In this document: positions 20,495 to 32,600 of the stretch, one piece after another
Numbering within the stretch: position 1 is the first letter of the stretch
Layout: every line of letters begins with the position of its first letter
Assembly: GCF_020080835.1 (NCBI RefSeq)
Contig: NC_058161.1
Span: 4,836,001 to 4,900,000 of the forward strand
Source of the DNA: Cotesia glomerata
Lineage: Eukaryota > Arthropoda > Insecta > Hymenoptera > Braconidae
DNA length: 64,000 bases
Direction: 5' to 3'
Translations under genes and position numbers: made by a program
The notes under the pieces: model-generated
Told to the model about the DNA's origin: nothing
The model's input: only the letters and a program-made list of their open reading frames with translations
Database searches by the model: none

Positions 20495-23400
20495 ATGCGA
20501 ATTTTTTTTTTAATCATCATACTCTCAGCAGTCGTGAATTCAAATGATCAGTTAGATAATAATAGAAGAAAAGTATTTAATAAAAAATTATCTGACTCAT
20601 CAGCACGAACAGAAAGTCTAGGACGTCTTCTTAAGCATATCTTCCGTGAATATTTTAACGGCTGCATTGTAATTATGATGTACGACGATAAAATATACAC
20701 CGAGTACCCAGGATTGTTGAATATGTTAAATGAAGAATTATCAAACGTGTCATTCATCAGGAGAGACTTCAATAACTCCCAGAGCGAGTCATCGGACAAG
20801 TTACAATTCAAGTGCTACAACTATCTTCTTTTTTTGAACAACATTTACAGTTTACAAAACACTTTGTCGAAACAAATTAATAAAAAAGTAGTTATTGTAT
20901 CGCAATCAACACCATGGACCGTGAAAGAATTTTTGAAGAGTTTTCCGTCTAGGTCCTACATCAATTTGTTGATTATATCCCACACTATGAGTGAAAGAAC
21001 TGAGGTAATCTATATTAACGATACAGAAGTTAGCCGACGTTTTTAATTTTTTGATTTTTTTAAATCATTTAATTAGTACTAAAAATTATTTTTTAAAAAT
21101 TGCACGTGTAGTTTTTCAAATTTTTCACAACTGAATTTTTAACTTCCCGCTAAGAAAATCGAAGATTTTCAAAAATCGGGAAGTTATTGTTTTCACCCCG
21201 TTTTGCAAAAATCGAGTTTTCATCAGATCTCGACGTTTTAAGGTCATAGGAAGCTTCCCTAACTACCCCCGCAATGTTGTCACTATGTGTGTGTGTGTGT
21301 GTGTGTATGTGACTCGCTTATAACTTTTGAACGACTAAACCGATCGGAATCTACTAAACGGCGTTCTAAAGAGTTCCCTCAAACTTAGATTTCCTGTGAA
21401 TTTGAACCGATTCGGACCGATAGATTTTGAGAAATTTTGAAAAGTCTCAAAAAAAATAAGAAAAAAATTTTTTTTGAAAGTGGTTTTTTTGGAATAACTT
21501 TTAAACGGCTTTATCGATCAACTTCAAAAACTAATCCGCTCTTAAGCTTGAAAAACCACGTCGATCGCCACCAAGCTGGTCAAAATCGGTTGATTCGTTC
21601 GAGAGATATCGAGAACGAAAGAAAACCGAAAAATATGTTTTTTCGGGATTACTCCAAAATTTTTGGTTCGATCAATTGAAACCTGGAAATAACTTATGAG
21701 TATGATAAAACTGCGTCGAATGCCGCCAACCACGTGAAAATTGGTTGATCCATTCAAAAGTTATTGCGGTTTGAAAATTCCAAAAATAGTGTTCTATGAA
21801 AATTCTATCAGACTTTTGAGCTGGGAGAGCTCAAGTGCATAGAAATATTATTTCTTTGAACTCAGCGAGCTCAAAATATCACATAAATTATATTTTGAGC
21901 TCAAACATCTCAAAAATTTCATAAGTACAATTTTAAGCGCCCAGGAATGGAATTAGCGGGAAGATGCAGGGATGGCCTTTAGGGTGAACCGTTTTTCTAA
22001 TTTTTTTTTCTTATTGTTTGTAATAATTTTTTGATAAAAAAATTTACAAAAATTTTTAGTTGACGGTTGACTTAATTTTCATTCTATATTATTTAGAGAA
22101 TAAGCAAAATTTTGTGGCCGGTGTATTTATATGATAAAATGGGTTTTTATGGTTAAATTTGGTATCGGAAAAGTCTTTACTTGGAGTTGTACCTTTTCAA
22201 GATTTTATATCATTCTCACCAATAGTCAATTTATGATGATAAGTATTTAGGGTGCATTCGAAAATGCTCTATCTCTAGATACATAATTAAGAAATGACCT
22301 TGTATCTCGTGAACTATTGGCATTTTAAAAGATATAAGCTCATCCTGATGTTACACTTATCAGGAGCTTTCATTTGAGTACCCACATGTATTTTTATATA
22401 TTTTTCATATATTCATATATGTAATATATATAAGTATATGAAATATTGATGTGGGTACTCCAATGAAAGGTCTTGATGAGTGTAATGTCGGGGTGAACTT
22501 ATATCTTTAAAAATGTCAATAGTTCACAAGCTACAAGGTCATTTTTTATTTATTGACATTCTTAAAGATATAAGCTCATCCCAATGTTACACTCATCAAG
22601 AGCTTTCATTTGAGTACCCACATGTATTTTTATATATTTTTCATATATTCATATATATAATATATATATAAATATATGAAAAATTGATGTGGGTACTCAA
22701 ATCAAAAGTCCCGATGAGTGTAATATCAGGATGAGCTTATATCTTTAAAAATGTCAATAGTTAAGAAAGTACAGTGCAATTTAACAAAAGTCATTATTTA
22801 ATAAAGCAAAATTTTATTTATTTATAGCTCACAAGTCACGGCAGTCACATAGTGACTGCAAGGTTGCTAGTGCTAAATAATAAAAGTAACAATAATAATG
22901 TAAATTAAATTTAATGATAGTATTTATTTAAGTAGCCAGGCTCTTATTTGCTGTATACCCATAAGCTGTATGCCGACGGAAGTGGTGCAAGTTATCCAAC
23001 TCTGTTGACTTCTTGGATTAGAGATCATTCGACACAAAAGGCAATCGATCTCTTTCCCGAGAAACTAACTAGCGGTTTCAAGGGCCACAGATTACTCATT
23101 GCGACCGCCCACCAGTCTCCTTTTGCTATTAGAACGTAAGTTATTTATTATCAATCAACTACACACAAGCTTCTTTATTACTTGTAGAATAAGACTATTG
23201 AATCACCGTTCGCAATTCTATTATTAACAAATGTCATATTGATTTTGGAATTTCATAATTATCAGCGGAATCGATTGGGATGGAATAGACATACGTATTG
23301 TAAAATTGCTCAGTAAAACTCTAAATTTTACCGCTGACTTCCGTGATCCCGTTACGATTAACAGGTTTGCATTTACATACATTATGTTACGATATTGCAT

Positions 23401-24704
23401 TACTTGATTAATCTATCATCTTGATAATACTAGTTTTATTATTATATAATATATATATTTCCCTTTACTTAGTATTAACATACAGTATATTACACCCATA
23501 AATCAATATTTATCAACTGATCAATTAAATATTATTTATTACGTCTAGTCCAATTTACGCTGCGACGACGGATGTTATCACCGGAAAAGCATCTGTAGCA
23601 GCCGGTGGAATTTACAAAACAACCAATATTACGTCAGTCTTGGATACATCCGCGTCTCATATGGAGGATTGCGCTGCATTTATTTCTTCATCGTCACTGG
23701 CATTACCCAAGTATCGAGCCGTCATGGGACCCTTTCAACCCGGCGTCTGGGTTCTCATATGCATTGTTTACTTTATTGCCATTATCCCATTGACAATGAA
23801 CACTGATTACAGTTTGAGCTCTTTGATAAAAAGACCTGGAAGACTTATACACATGTTCTGGTTTGTCTTCAGTACATTTACTAATAGTTTTGTTGTTAAA
23901 GATCCTTTGACTGTTAATGGACTTGCCAAAAATTCAACAGCGCTTCTTATCGGTACCACTTTTTTTTTTTTTTTAAGAATTTTTTATCTTTAATTAACGG
24001 ATCATTCTGGTTCCAGCGCTCGAAAAAAAGCAAATGTTCATTATTTTTTTACACAGAAACTATTATAGATATTTATATGTAATTTATTCAGCTTAACACA
24101 TAAACTCTTGAATATCACTAAAAATATATAATTTTTTTTTTTATATGTCGCTGATGTATATGATAACTTGATAACGGCTCATCTAAAACACAAAATTCAA
24201 AATTATTTATTTTCAACATATAAGTAGCTATTGCATAAACGACGGAGATTAATCTATATTATTAAGAGACTAAGAAAAATTTTGTAGCCAGTATATTTAT
24301 ATGATAAAATAAGTTTTTATGGTTAAATTTGGCATCATTAGAAAGGTCTTGACCTGAAGTTGTACCTTTTCAAGGTTTCATATCATTCTTACCAATAGTC
24401 AATTTATGATAATAAGTATTTAAGCTGCATACGAAAATTCTCTATCTCTAGATACATATTTAAGAAATTACCTTGTATCTTGTGAACTATTGACATTTTT
24501 TAAGATATAAGCTCATCCCGATGTTACACTCATCAAGACCTTTCATTTGAGTACCCACATCAATTTTTCATATATTTATATATATCATATATATCGCGTG
24601 CCAAAAGGTAATATATATGAGCTTATATTTTTTAAGATATAAGCTCATCCCGATGTTACACTCATTGAGACCTTTCATTTAAGTACCCACATCAATTTTT
24701 CATA

Positions 24705-24784
<80 letters not shown>

Positions 24785-26373
24785 GAAAAATATATCAAAA
24801 ATGCATGTGGGTACTCAAATGAAAGCTCTTGATGTGTGTAACATCGGGATGAGCTTATATCTTTAAAAAAGTCCATATTTAAGAAAGTACAGTGTAATTT
24901 AACAAAAGTCATTATTCAATAACAGAAAATTTAATTTATTTATAAGTCACAGTAATCACATAGTGACTGCTGTAAGGTTGCTAGTATTTATTAATAAATA
25001 ATAAAATGAAGATTTAAAAAAAAATGAAAAATGACCCTTTTTCACAGTTTTTAGTCTTAAAAAGATAGTAAAAATCTAAATTTTGTTAATTAAAATATTA
25101 AAATAATATAGTTACAATATTCCGATCAGTTTAAAATTTTTATAAAATACTTTCAGATATATTTAGATATATGTACTTTCGAAAAATGTAAAAAAAAAAA
25201 ATTTTTTTTAAAGTTAAACCAGAATGATCCCTTAATTTTAAATTCTTAACTTAAGAGATTAATAATTGAATGTTTAATTGCAGGTTTCTACTGGGCTTTT
25301 ACAATAATTATAACGTCTTGTTATACTGGATCAATTATGGCTTTTATTACAGTACCGATGTTCCCCGAATCAATAGACACTATCGATCAACTTGTGGATG
25401 AAGGTTACGATGTCGCAACTTTGGGTAACTAAAGCCTTGTACTTTCAAAATTAACCAATTACTCGAATTAATTATTACTTAGATCATGACGGTTGGGAAA
25501 AATGGTTCAATTGGAGCACAATTGATGATCCAGTAGCTGTTAAATTATTGAAATCTCTAGAGTATGTACCAACAATTAAAGAAGGAGTTAGAAATGCAAG
25601 CAGTTCTTTTTTTTGGTCTTACACATTTCTTGGATCAAAAATAGCTCTCGACTATCTAGTACAGGCCGAGTATACTCCCAGGTAATTATAATTAAAGAGA
25701 GAGTTAGGCTGTAAATATTAATTGTAACGGTTATATTCGATAGTAATTGGGAATGTTTTTATTGCAGCTGGTCGACGAGGCGATCAACTATGCATATCAC
25801 CAAGGAATGTTTCGCTAACTTTGGAGTTACTTTGGTATTACCCAAGGACTCAATATACACTCAGACTTTTGATACAGTAATAATGCGAGCCCGACAATCT
25901 GGTTTGACTCAGAAAATAATCCGGGATGTTGAGTGGGATCTTCAGAGAACGGCCGAAGGAACTCGTCTTCCAGTTAATAATATTATTATTATTATTATTA
26001 AAAAATATTATTTTAAAACAGTCATGTAATAATTGACTTATCACATTTATAATTTATTATTTATAATTAGATTTCTGAGGATTACAAGCGACGAAAAGTT
26101 ATTATAGAAGAAAGACCACTAGCTTTAGATGACACCGAAGGCATGTTCCTCGTTCTCGGTGCTGGGATCCTTATTGCTAGTCTAGTCCTCGGAATTGAGT
26201 GCTGTCTGAAACGCTTAAAAAAAAAGCACACTGTTGCTGACGCTGGAACAACTTTTACGTCACTTGCTACTACGCCGCGTATGAGTTTCCTGACAGTTCC
26301 AAACCAGCCTTGGGATATCGAAAGTTCAAACTGCTCTCCGAGACCTCGAAGATTCATACGAGGTAGCATTTAA
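20495..26373 (+). CDS. Divergent ionotropic receptor (IR), IR21a-like?
   Basis: IRs are variant ionotropic glutamate receptors of sensory dendrites that pass cations with co-receptors such as IR25a. Exons: 20495-21004, 22936-23135, 23266-23364, 23549-23952, 25284-25424, 25483-25681, 25768-25972, 26071-26373; 2,061 nt, 686 residues. Residues 1-17 are a signal peptide. The S1 lobe starts at LFPEKLTSGFKGHRLLIAT. M1 lies near 336-353, the pore near FWFVFSTFTNSF, M3 has TSCYTGSIMAFIT in place of the iGluR SYTANLAAF, and M4 lies near 611-630. The S1 glutamate-binding arginine is not seen, which is usual in divergent IRs. SGLTQKIIRDVEWDLQR and RPLALDDTEGMF recall the IR21a group; that subfamily call is tentative. 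The exon 2 acceptor could instead be at 22965, also phase 0. The exon 7 donor GTTAAT is weak. Introns 1 and 4 contain Helitrons. Confidence 0.88.
21017..22082. mobile_element. MITE split by another element, IR intron 1
   Basis: Left end ACAGAAGTTAGCCGACGTTT and right end TTGACGGTTGACTTAATTTT belong to the AAAGTTAGCCGAC family but lie about 1 kb apart, because an unrelated repeat (about 21140-21990) has inserted in the middle. Confidence 0.75.
21140..21990. mobile_element. Interspersed repeat with GGGAAGTT ends, nested in MITE
   Basis: Begins AACTTCCCGCTAAGAAAATC, contains a GT microsatellite at about 21287-21309, and ends with repeated GAGCTC-containing phrases (GAGAGCTCAAG, GCGAGCTCAAA) before GCGGGAAGATGC. 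Related copies lie at about 2250-2930 and, inverted, 39500-40790. No intact frame is seen. Confidence 0.6.
22083..22870 (+). mobile_element. Non-autonomous Helitron-like element, IR intron 1
   Basis: 5' end TCTATATTATTTAGAGAATA; 3' hairpin GCAGTCACATAGTGACTGC followed by AAGGTTG and terminal CTAG, then host T. The interior has an inverted tandem of ~170-bp blocks with TAAGCTCATCC..GTTACACTCATCA around AT-rich palindromes. No Rep/helicase coding. Confidence 0.85.
24253..24984 (+). mobile_element. Non-autonomous Helitron-like element, IR intron 4
   Basis: 5' TCTATATTATTAAGAGACTA, 3' hairpin TAATCACATAGTGACTGC, then TGTAAGGTTG and CTAG before T. Its internal palindrome has grown into a pure TA microsatellite at about 24707-24775. 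Confidence 0.85.
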
Positions 26374-26432
26374 ATAATATTTTTTATTTCATCAGCGAGT
26401 AATCAAATGGACTGGTAATGTTTTTTTTTTTT

Positions 26433-27965
26433 TTATTTATATTATTAAGAGAATAAGAAAAAGTTTCTGTCCAGGATAGTCATACGATAAAATCAGTTTT
26501 TTTAGTAAAATTAAGAGTAATTACAAAGGTCTTGACTTGAATTTGTCCCTTTTCAAGGTTTCATATCATTCTCACCGATAGTCAATTTATTAGGATAAGT
26601 ATTTAGGCTCCATTCGAAAATTCTCATTCTCTAGATACATAATTAAGGGGGGAAATACGTGTAGCAAAACCGTTTTCATGCTGATTGTCATTAATTTTTT
26701 TAAGGTATAAAAAATTAATATTATTTATTGAAACTATCAGGTTATTTTATACATATATTTATGAGTATTTTTTCGTATTAAACAACAATATAAGTTAACA
26801 AATAGCGGAGATATCAGCTGATACACATCGTAGGTTGTCATCCGACTTAGCAGTCTGTGTGCAGTATGGAAGCCACAATTTTTATTTTAAATCAATGAAA
26901 CAGAAAAATTACTTCATTTATATGTGTATTTTCCATATAAACCTCAATTTAAAAAAAAAAAGTAAAAATTTGTATTTTTTAGAGGGCTGTGAAATTAAGT
27001 CGTAATTTTTACCACTCTTTCACACATTGTTTATTAAAAAAAAAATAGTTTAAATAAAAATATCGCTTTCGATTGAAGTTCATATTCAAAGTAATTGTAT
27101 AAAGAAAATTATAAGCCATATCGCAAGATGATTGGTTTAAAACTCTTTGAGCTAGACTGCACACAGTTTTGAAAAAACTCGTTTCGAGAAAAACGCGTTT
27201 GAAAAAAAAGTGACAGAAAAAGTTAATGTAAAATAGTATTAAAGTAATTACTAAATCGTTTATAACTTTTGAACGAATAAGAATTTTTACTTAAAATTTT
27301 AAATCTATATTTTTTAATAGTTTTACAAGCGATTTATAAAAAAAAAAAATTGAATTTTTTTAAGCCTGTACACGTATTTCTCCCCTTAAGAAATGACTTT
27401 GTATCTTGTGAACTATTGACATTTTTAAAGATATAAGCTCATCCCGATGTTACACTCATCGAGACCTTTCATTTGAGTACCCACATCAATTTTTCATATA
27501 TTTATATATATTATATATATGTATATATGAAAAATATATCAAAATGCATGTGGATACTCAAATGAAAGCTCTTAATGAGTGTAACATCGGGATGAGCTTA
27601 TATCTTTAAAAATATCAATAATTAAGAAATGACCTCCTATCTTGTCAACAACTGACATTTTTAAAGATATAAGCTCATCTCGATGTTACACTCATCGAGA
27701 CCTTTCATTTGATTATCCACATTAATTTTTCATATATTTATACATATTATATATATGTATATATGAAAAATATATAAAAATGCATGTGGGTACTCAAATG
27801 AAAGCTCTTGATGAGTATAACATCAGGATGAGCTTATATCTTTAAAAATGTCAATAGTTAAGAAAGTAATGAAATTTAACAAAATTCATTATTTAATAAA
27901 GCAAAATTTTATTTATTAATAGTTTACAAATCACGGCAGTCGCATAGTGACTGCAAGGTTGCTAT
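26433..27965 (+). mobile_element. Degraded Helitron-like element after the IR gene
   Basis: The 5' end is mutated (TTATATTATTAAGAGAATAA). The 3' hairpin GCAGTCGCATAGTGACTGC is followed by AAGGTTG and CTAT instead of CTAG. Two hairpin blocks are present. The element is split by a TTAA-flanked insertion. Confidence 0.75.
26647..27385. mobile_element. 739-bp TTAA element nested in Helitron
   Basis: Ends GGGGGGAAATACGTGTA and TACACGTATTTCTCCCC, flanked by TTAA at 26643-26646 and 27386-27389. The interrupted Helitron reads continuously across it (ATACATAATTAAG / AAATGACTTTGTATC). No transposase frame. Confidence 0.85.
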
Positions 27966-29644
27966 TTTTTATTATTTATGTATTTTATAATAGTACATAT
28001 ATTTTTTACTTGTCAATACATTCTTCTATTATCTATCTATTTATTTATGTTTTAAATAAATCTTATGTTAGATATTGTGGGAAGATTTAAATAACTTTTC
28101 ATCTTATTGCTAGAAAATTGAGAATGTGGTTTACCGTTAACCTTTTATGCCGTCATACTGTCATTACTTTTTACAAAAAAATTATTCTAATTCTTATCTC
28201 AATTTACTTTCTGCTTTTTTTTTTTGAATATAATTTTAGAAATAAACATAAATTTTTTATTTGATATTTTTAAATTCTGGAATTTACAGCAACTCCTTAA
28301 AATTATTTTAATCATCAGTTTATACAATTTTTAAAAAATTCCACAAATAAAATAAAATTTAATAGTTAATGAAAGATCTCCTAGTAAATTTTTACGAGCG
28401 TAATTATATTTTATCGATGAATTATTTAACAATCAAAGCATCGAAAAAAATTTTATTGTTCTCAAGTTAATTAAATAAAAATTATTTACTCTCGGCGTAT
28501 CCTGTTATATTTTTATTAATTTGCAAATAACTGATACTTAAATACTAATAAAAATTATTAACTTTCAAATTTAAACTAACGGGTAGTTAAATAATTAGAT
28601 TTATTTACAAAAAGAGTTTAGCTTAGTTGATTTCACTGTACTATAAATAATAACATTTAAAAAACAATCTTAGATTGTAAACTTTCTATTATTTATTTCA
28701 CCCATAATTACACTGAGACTAGATGTGCATCAGCAGATGTGTCGAATGACAATTACAAAAAGGCAAATAAAATAATAATATCCATATAAATATTCTTCTA
28801 AGATATTTAAAATTGATAATATTTATATAAATCAAAATAAATAGATAAAAACAATCGTAAGGATGACATTTATTTAATTTTAGCAGCAACTAAAGTCCAA
28901 ATAAATTTACCTATACTTAAATGTTATAGTATTTATTTATATATTTATATATAATGATAAAATAAAAATAAGAAAGGAAGTTTATTACTACAGTACGACA
29001 TAAAAAAGGCAAAACATGTCAGGTAAGAAAATAATAAACCCATCTTTTATTTATTTATTTATTCAAATAATTTACTTAGTATTCCAATTATTTTAGTAGA
29101 CCTTAAAGTGTTGAGTTAGTCACCTGGATTCACACGCACTTGATACATGTGTTATTTTTATAAATAAAACCACAATGATTCCTCATCGTTTCATGTCCTT
29201 GTCACAATTCTCATAAAACTACTGGGAAAGTAATGAAAGATGCATCAAAGATTTTAAAAGAGCTGTATTTATAAATATATGTGCGTGTGACAGCAATTAC
29301 CGAGTCTACATTTCACTTTCAATTATCTTTCGATCATCGGTAAGTTTTTTTTTGGACTTTTTATTATTACAATAAGAATAATAACAACGGAACCACTTTT
29401 TTTGGCTACTTGTAACAAGTAAAAGTGCAGATAATATACAAAGGCATCCGTAATAATAGCCAGCTGCAAGGTAAATGCCTACGCTGAATATCCGGGATTC
29501 AGTTTAGTTTTTCGTCATATGCATTTACGATATCTCTTCATCTCTTTGATACATTGGACGCTCTCGAAGCAGGCCTGCTCGTGTCCTCCGAACTGGATTT
29601 TTTATCCAGTCTTTGAACAAGCAAATAAATATTTTCTCAATAAA
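27966..29644. other. Intergenic DNA between convergent IR and MTCL-like genes
   Basis: AT-rich and without a recognised gene. 29280-29610 is more complex and has donor-like ATCATCGGTAAGTTTTT near 29333-29348 and a small hairpin CTGGATTTTTTATCCAG near 29592, but no frame supports an exon. Confidence 0.4.
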
Positions 29645-29650
29645 TTTATT
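29645..29650 (-). terminator. Polyadenylation signal of the MTCL-like gene
   Basis: AATAAA on the minus strand only 37 bases past the predicted stop, which supports the stop at 29687-29689 over splicing on from the overlapping GTAAGA. Confidence 0.55.
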
Positions 29651-29686
29651 GCACATAAAGATCCATATTAAATTTAATTTACAATC

Positions 29687-32600
29687 TTACCCGTTGCTTT
29701 TGGAAGAACTGCGCTTAAACATGGCACTTAATTTTTTCTTTAAATTTTTCTTCTCTACTTTAGTCTCATCTATACTTGCTTCTGATCCCGAAGTCTAAAA
29801 AAAAAATCAATTGTTTATACTTTATATTTATTAAGGTGGCGCAAAAAAACCGACTATATATTTTTTTTTTCTTTTAAATGAGTCTCGAATGAAAAAATGT
29901 TAGTTTTTGATGTTTTAAGAGCTCTCTCCAAGGGACAGCTTAAAAAAAAATTTTTAAGAGGTCGCTCCAAATTTTTTTAAATTTCAAAAAACGTCAAAAA
30001 TCGAATTTTTTTTTCTCATTACGTCATAATTTTATAGAACAAAATAAATGGTTTTTCTGAAGGTTTCAGTTCAAAATGTGAATTTTAAAAGGTCGCTCAT
30101 AATTTTTTTTTAATTTATTAGTGATTATTTAATTGAATTAGCATTTTTTGACTCTGAAATTAAAAAAAAATCGATGAGCGACCTTTCAAAATTTTAATTT
30201 TTAATTTAAACTTTCAGGAACTTATTTTTTTTTGGTCCATAAAATTATGACGCAACGAGAAAAAAAATAAAAAAAAAAAAAAATTTCGATTTTTGGAATT
30301 TAAAAAAATTTGGAGTGACCTCTTAAAAATTTTTTTTTGACCTGTTTTTTGGAGAGGGCTCTTAAAAGATCAAAAACTAACATTTATTCACTCGAGACTA
30401 AAAAAAAAAAATAGTCGGTTTTTTTACGCCACCCTAATATTTATTTTAAAATTATATTAACAATTTTGAGTAATTATTTTATCAATTACCTGTATAGAAA
30501 AATCAAAAGAACTATTAGGATCGTCAACACTCGCAGACTTTGTTAATTTACTCGTTATTTTTCTCATAAGATTTTTATTATACTTCTTATCCCGCTGAAT
30601 CATTTCACTCTTCGTCGAGCCTCCAGACAGCCGGCTGTGAAAATATAGAGTTTTATTAATGAAATTATTCTTAAAATATCGCTAAGAAAACAAAATATAT
30701 TTACCTGTCTACACTAGAATCTCTTTGAAGACTGAAATGTCTTGTATCAACTTCAGAGTCTAATGACTGTATGCTCGAAACATTGCTATCAGTTCCCCAA
30801 ATCGATTGATCGTTCTTTCCAGTGGTCTGTTCTAAAGATAAACTCTTACGCTTGAGACTCGGTTTGGAGCGGGCCGACGTCGAAGAGCCTCGTCCACTGT
30901 CATCATCAATAGAGCTAGACCTAAAATTAAATTCACATATTTACAAGCTTATCATTTACCAAGAATCCTACCAATGGAATAAATAAATAATTAATACCTC
31001 TTTGTAAGTTTTTTCTTCGATGAAACATCACTTCTAGCCAATACCTTCTTTGATTCTTGTAATTCTTTGGCTACTTCCATTAATTTACTAATCGTGTACT
31101 CAAGTTTTTCTGTCTTTCCACTCAAGTTGATTGTCGCTGTAAAAAATTTCATTCATTCATCAATCCTATCAAACATACACCTATTATCTATATTATTAAG
31201 AGAATAAAGAAAATTTTGTCTCCGGCGTATTCGATGAGAGATATAAATATGATCGGTTGATTCTCTCATCGAATTTACATTGCTTACAATATCCTTTACT
31301 GTATTGCTACTATTTTATCAATACAGATTGCGTTTGTTAGTCATTTTCCTACATGATTTATTTATTTACCTATTTATAAAAATCTGAAGCTATAAAAATT
31401 TATTTTCAATTTTTTGGGCATTACGAGTATTTGGATTGTGTCAAATTCATGCATTTGTTGATTATCTGCGTAGTAAACTATCAGAAAGTGATTTTGACTT
31501 ATTATTCCGTGGTCTTATTGCTTCAATGTTAACCATTTCTTGTGTCATCAGTAGTATTTTGACGATAAAAGGTAAAATTTTTAAATAAAAAATATTTTTG
31601 ACTTATTGAATAATCTATATAAATTAAGAGAATGAGGAAAACTTTGCCTCCGGCGTATTTTCATGATAAAATATTTTTTAAATTAAATTTAATATCATTG
31701 GAAAAGTCTTGATCTGAATTTGTGCCTTTTTTATATTTCATATGCTTTTCAGCAATAGTTAATTTATTATGATTAGTTTTCGAAATAGTTATAAATAGAT
31801 TCGAATTTCCCTATAAACAAAATTTGTTTATTTATTTATTTTGTTTTATACAAGTAAATGTATTTATATGTCAAAAATTAATTTATATAATTAAGAGACT
31901 AAAAAAAATTTAGTAACGAGTATATCTTTATCGTAAATTGGGTTTGATATTTTTTAGCGATAGTCATTTATGATTTAAATAATTGAGAGAGAAAGGAAAA
32001 TTTTGTAACGAGCATATTATTATATTTAAAGGAATTTTCATAGTTAAATTTAGTATCATCAAAAAGGTCTTGATAAGAATAAGTGCCTTTTGGTTTTATA
32101 TATTTTTGAGTAGTCAATTTTTTGTCAAGTTTTTGGAGGAGTTTTTAATAGTTTCTTGGTTCTATAAATTTATTCCTTTACATTTGTCCCTTAAATTATT
32201 TCTAATTGATCCTGTGATAGCACTATAATTTTTAAAATTTATTTAAAAATACCCAAACTATGTGTAGTGTAATTAAAAACATAAAAAAATCAAGCCAAAA
32301 TTTTCTCCTCAGTCGCATAGTAACCGCAGATTACTAGTATAATAGAATAAACATAAAAAAACCTTTTATATCTTCCCTAGACTCTAGCATGGGCGAAGAT
32401 TCACGTGACTTTGGTCCCTTGGTTCTTCTCGGAGGCGTCGGAGTATAATTATCTGGAGTTTTACCGGAAGAATCAATCTTGTTACTCAACTCTGGGAATA
32501 ACTTCATCAAATCATCGACCTGGCTCAGCAAAATATTAATATTTCTGGCCTCTATTTGCTCCATACGTCTTTTACTCATAATCAAGTCCTTAAATTCCTC

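Noticed and set aside
24700..24912. 70-codon minus-strand frame with IYIYIY runs
   Set aside because: It is the TA microsatellite inside a Helitron.
29687..29691. GGGTAAGA at the MTCL-like stop read as a donor to a further exon
   Set aside because: An AATAAA lies 37 bases downstream and no exon in phase was found in 28000-29680; the stop is kept, with some doubt.
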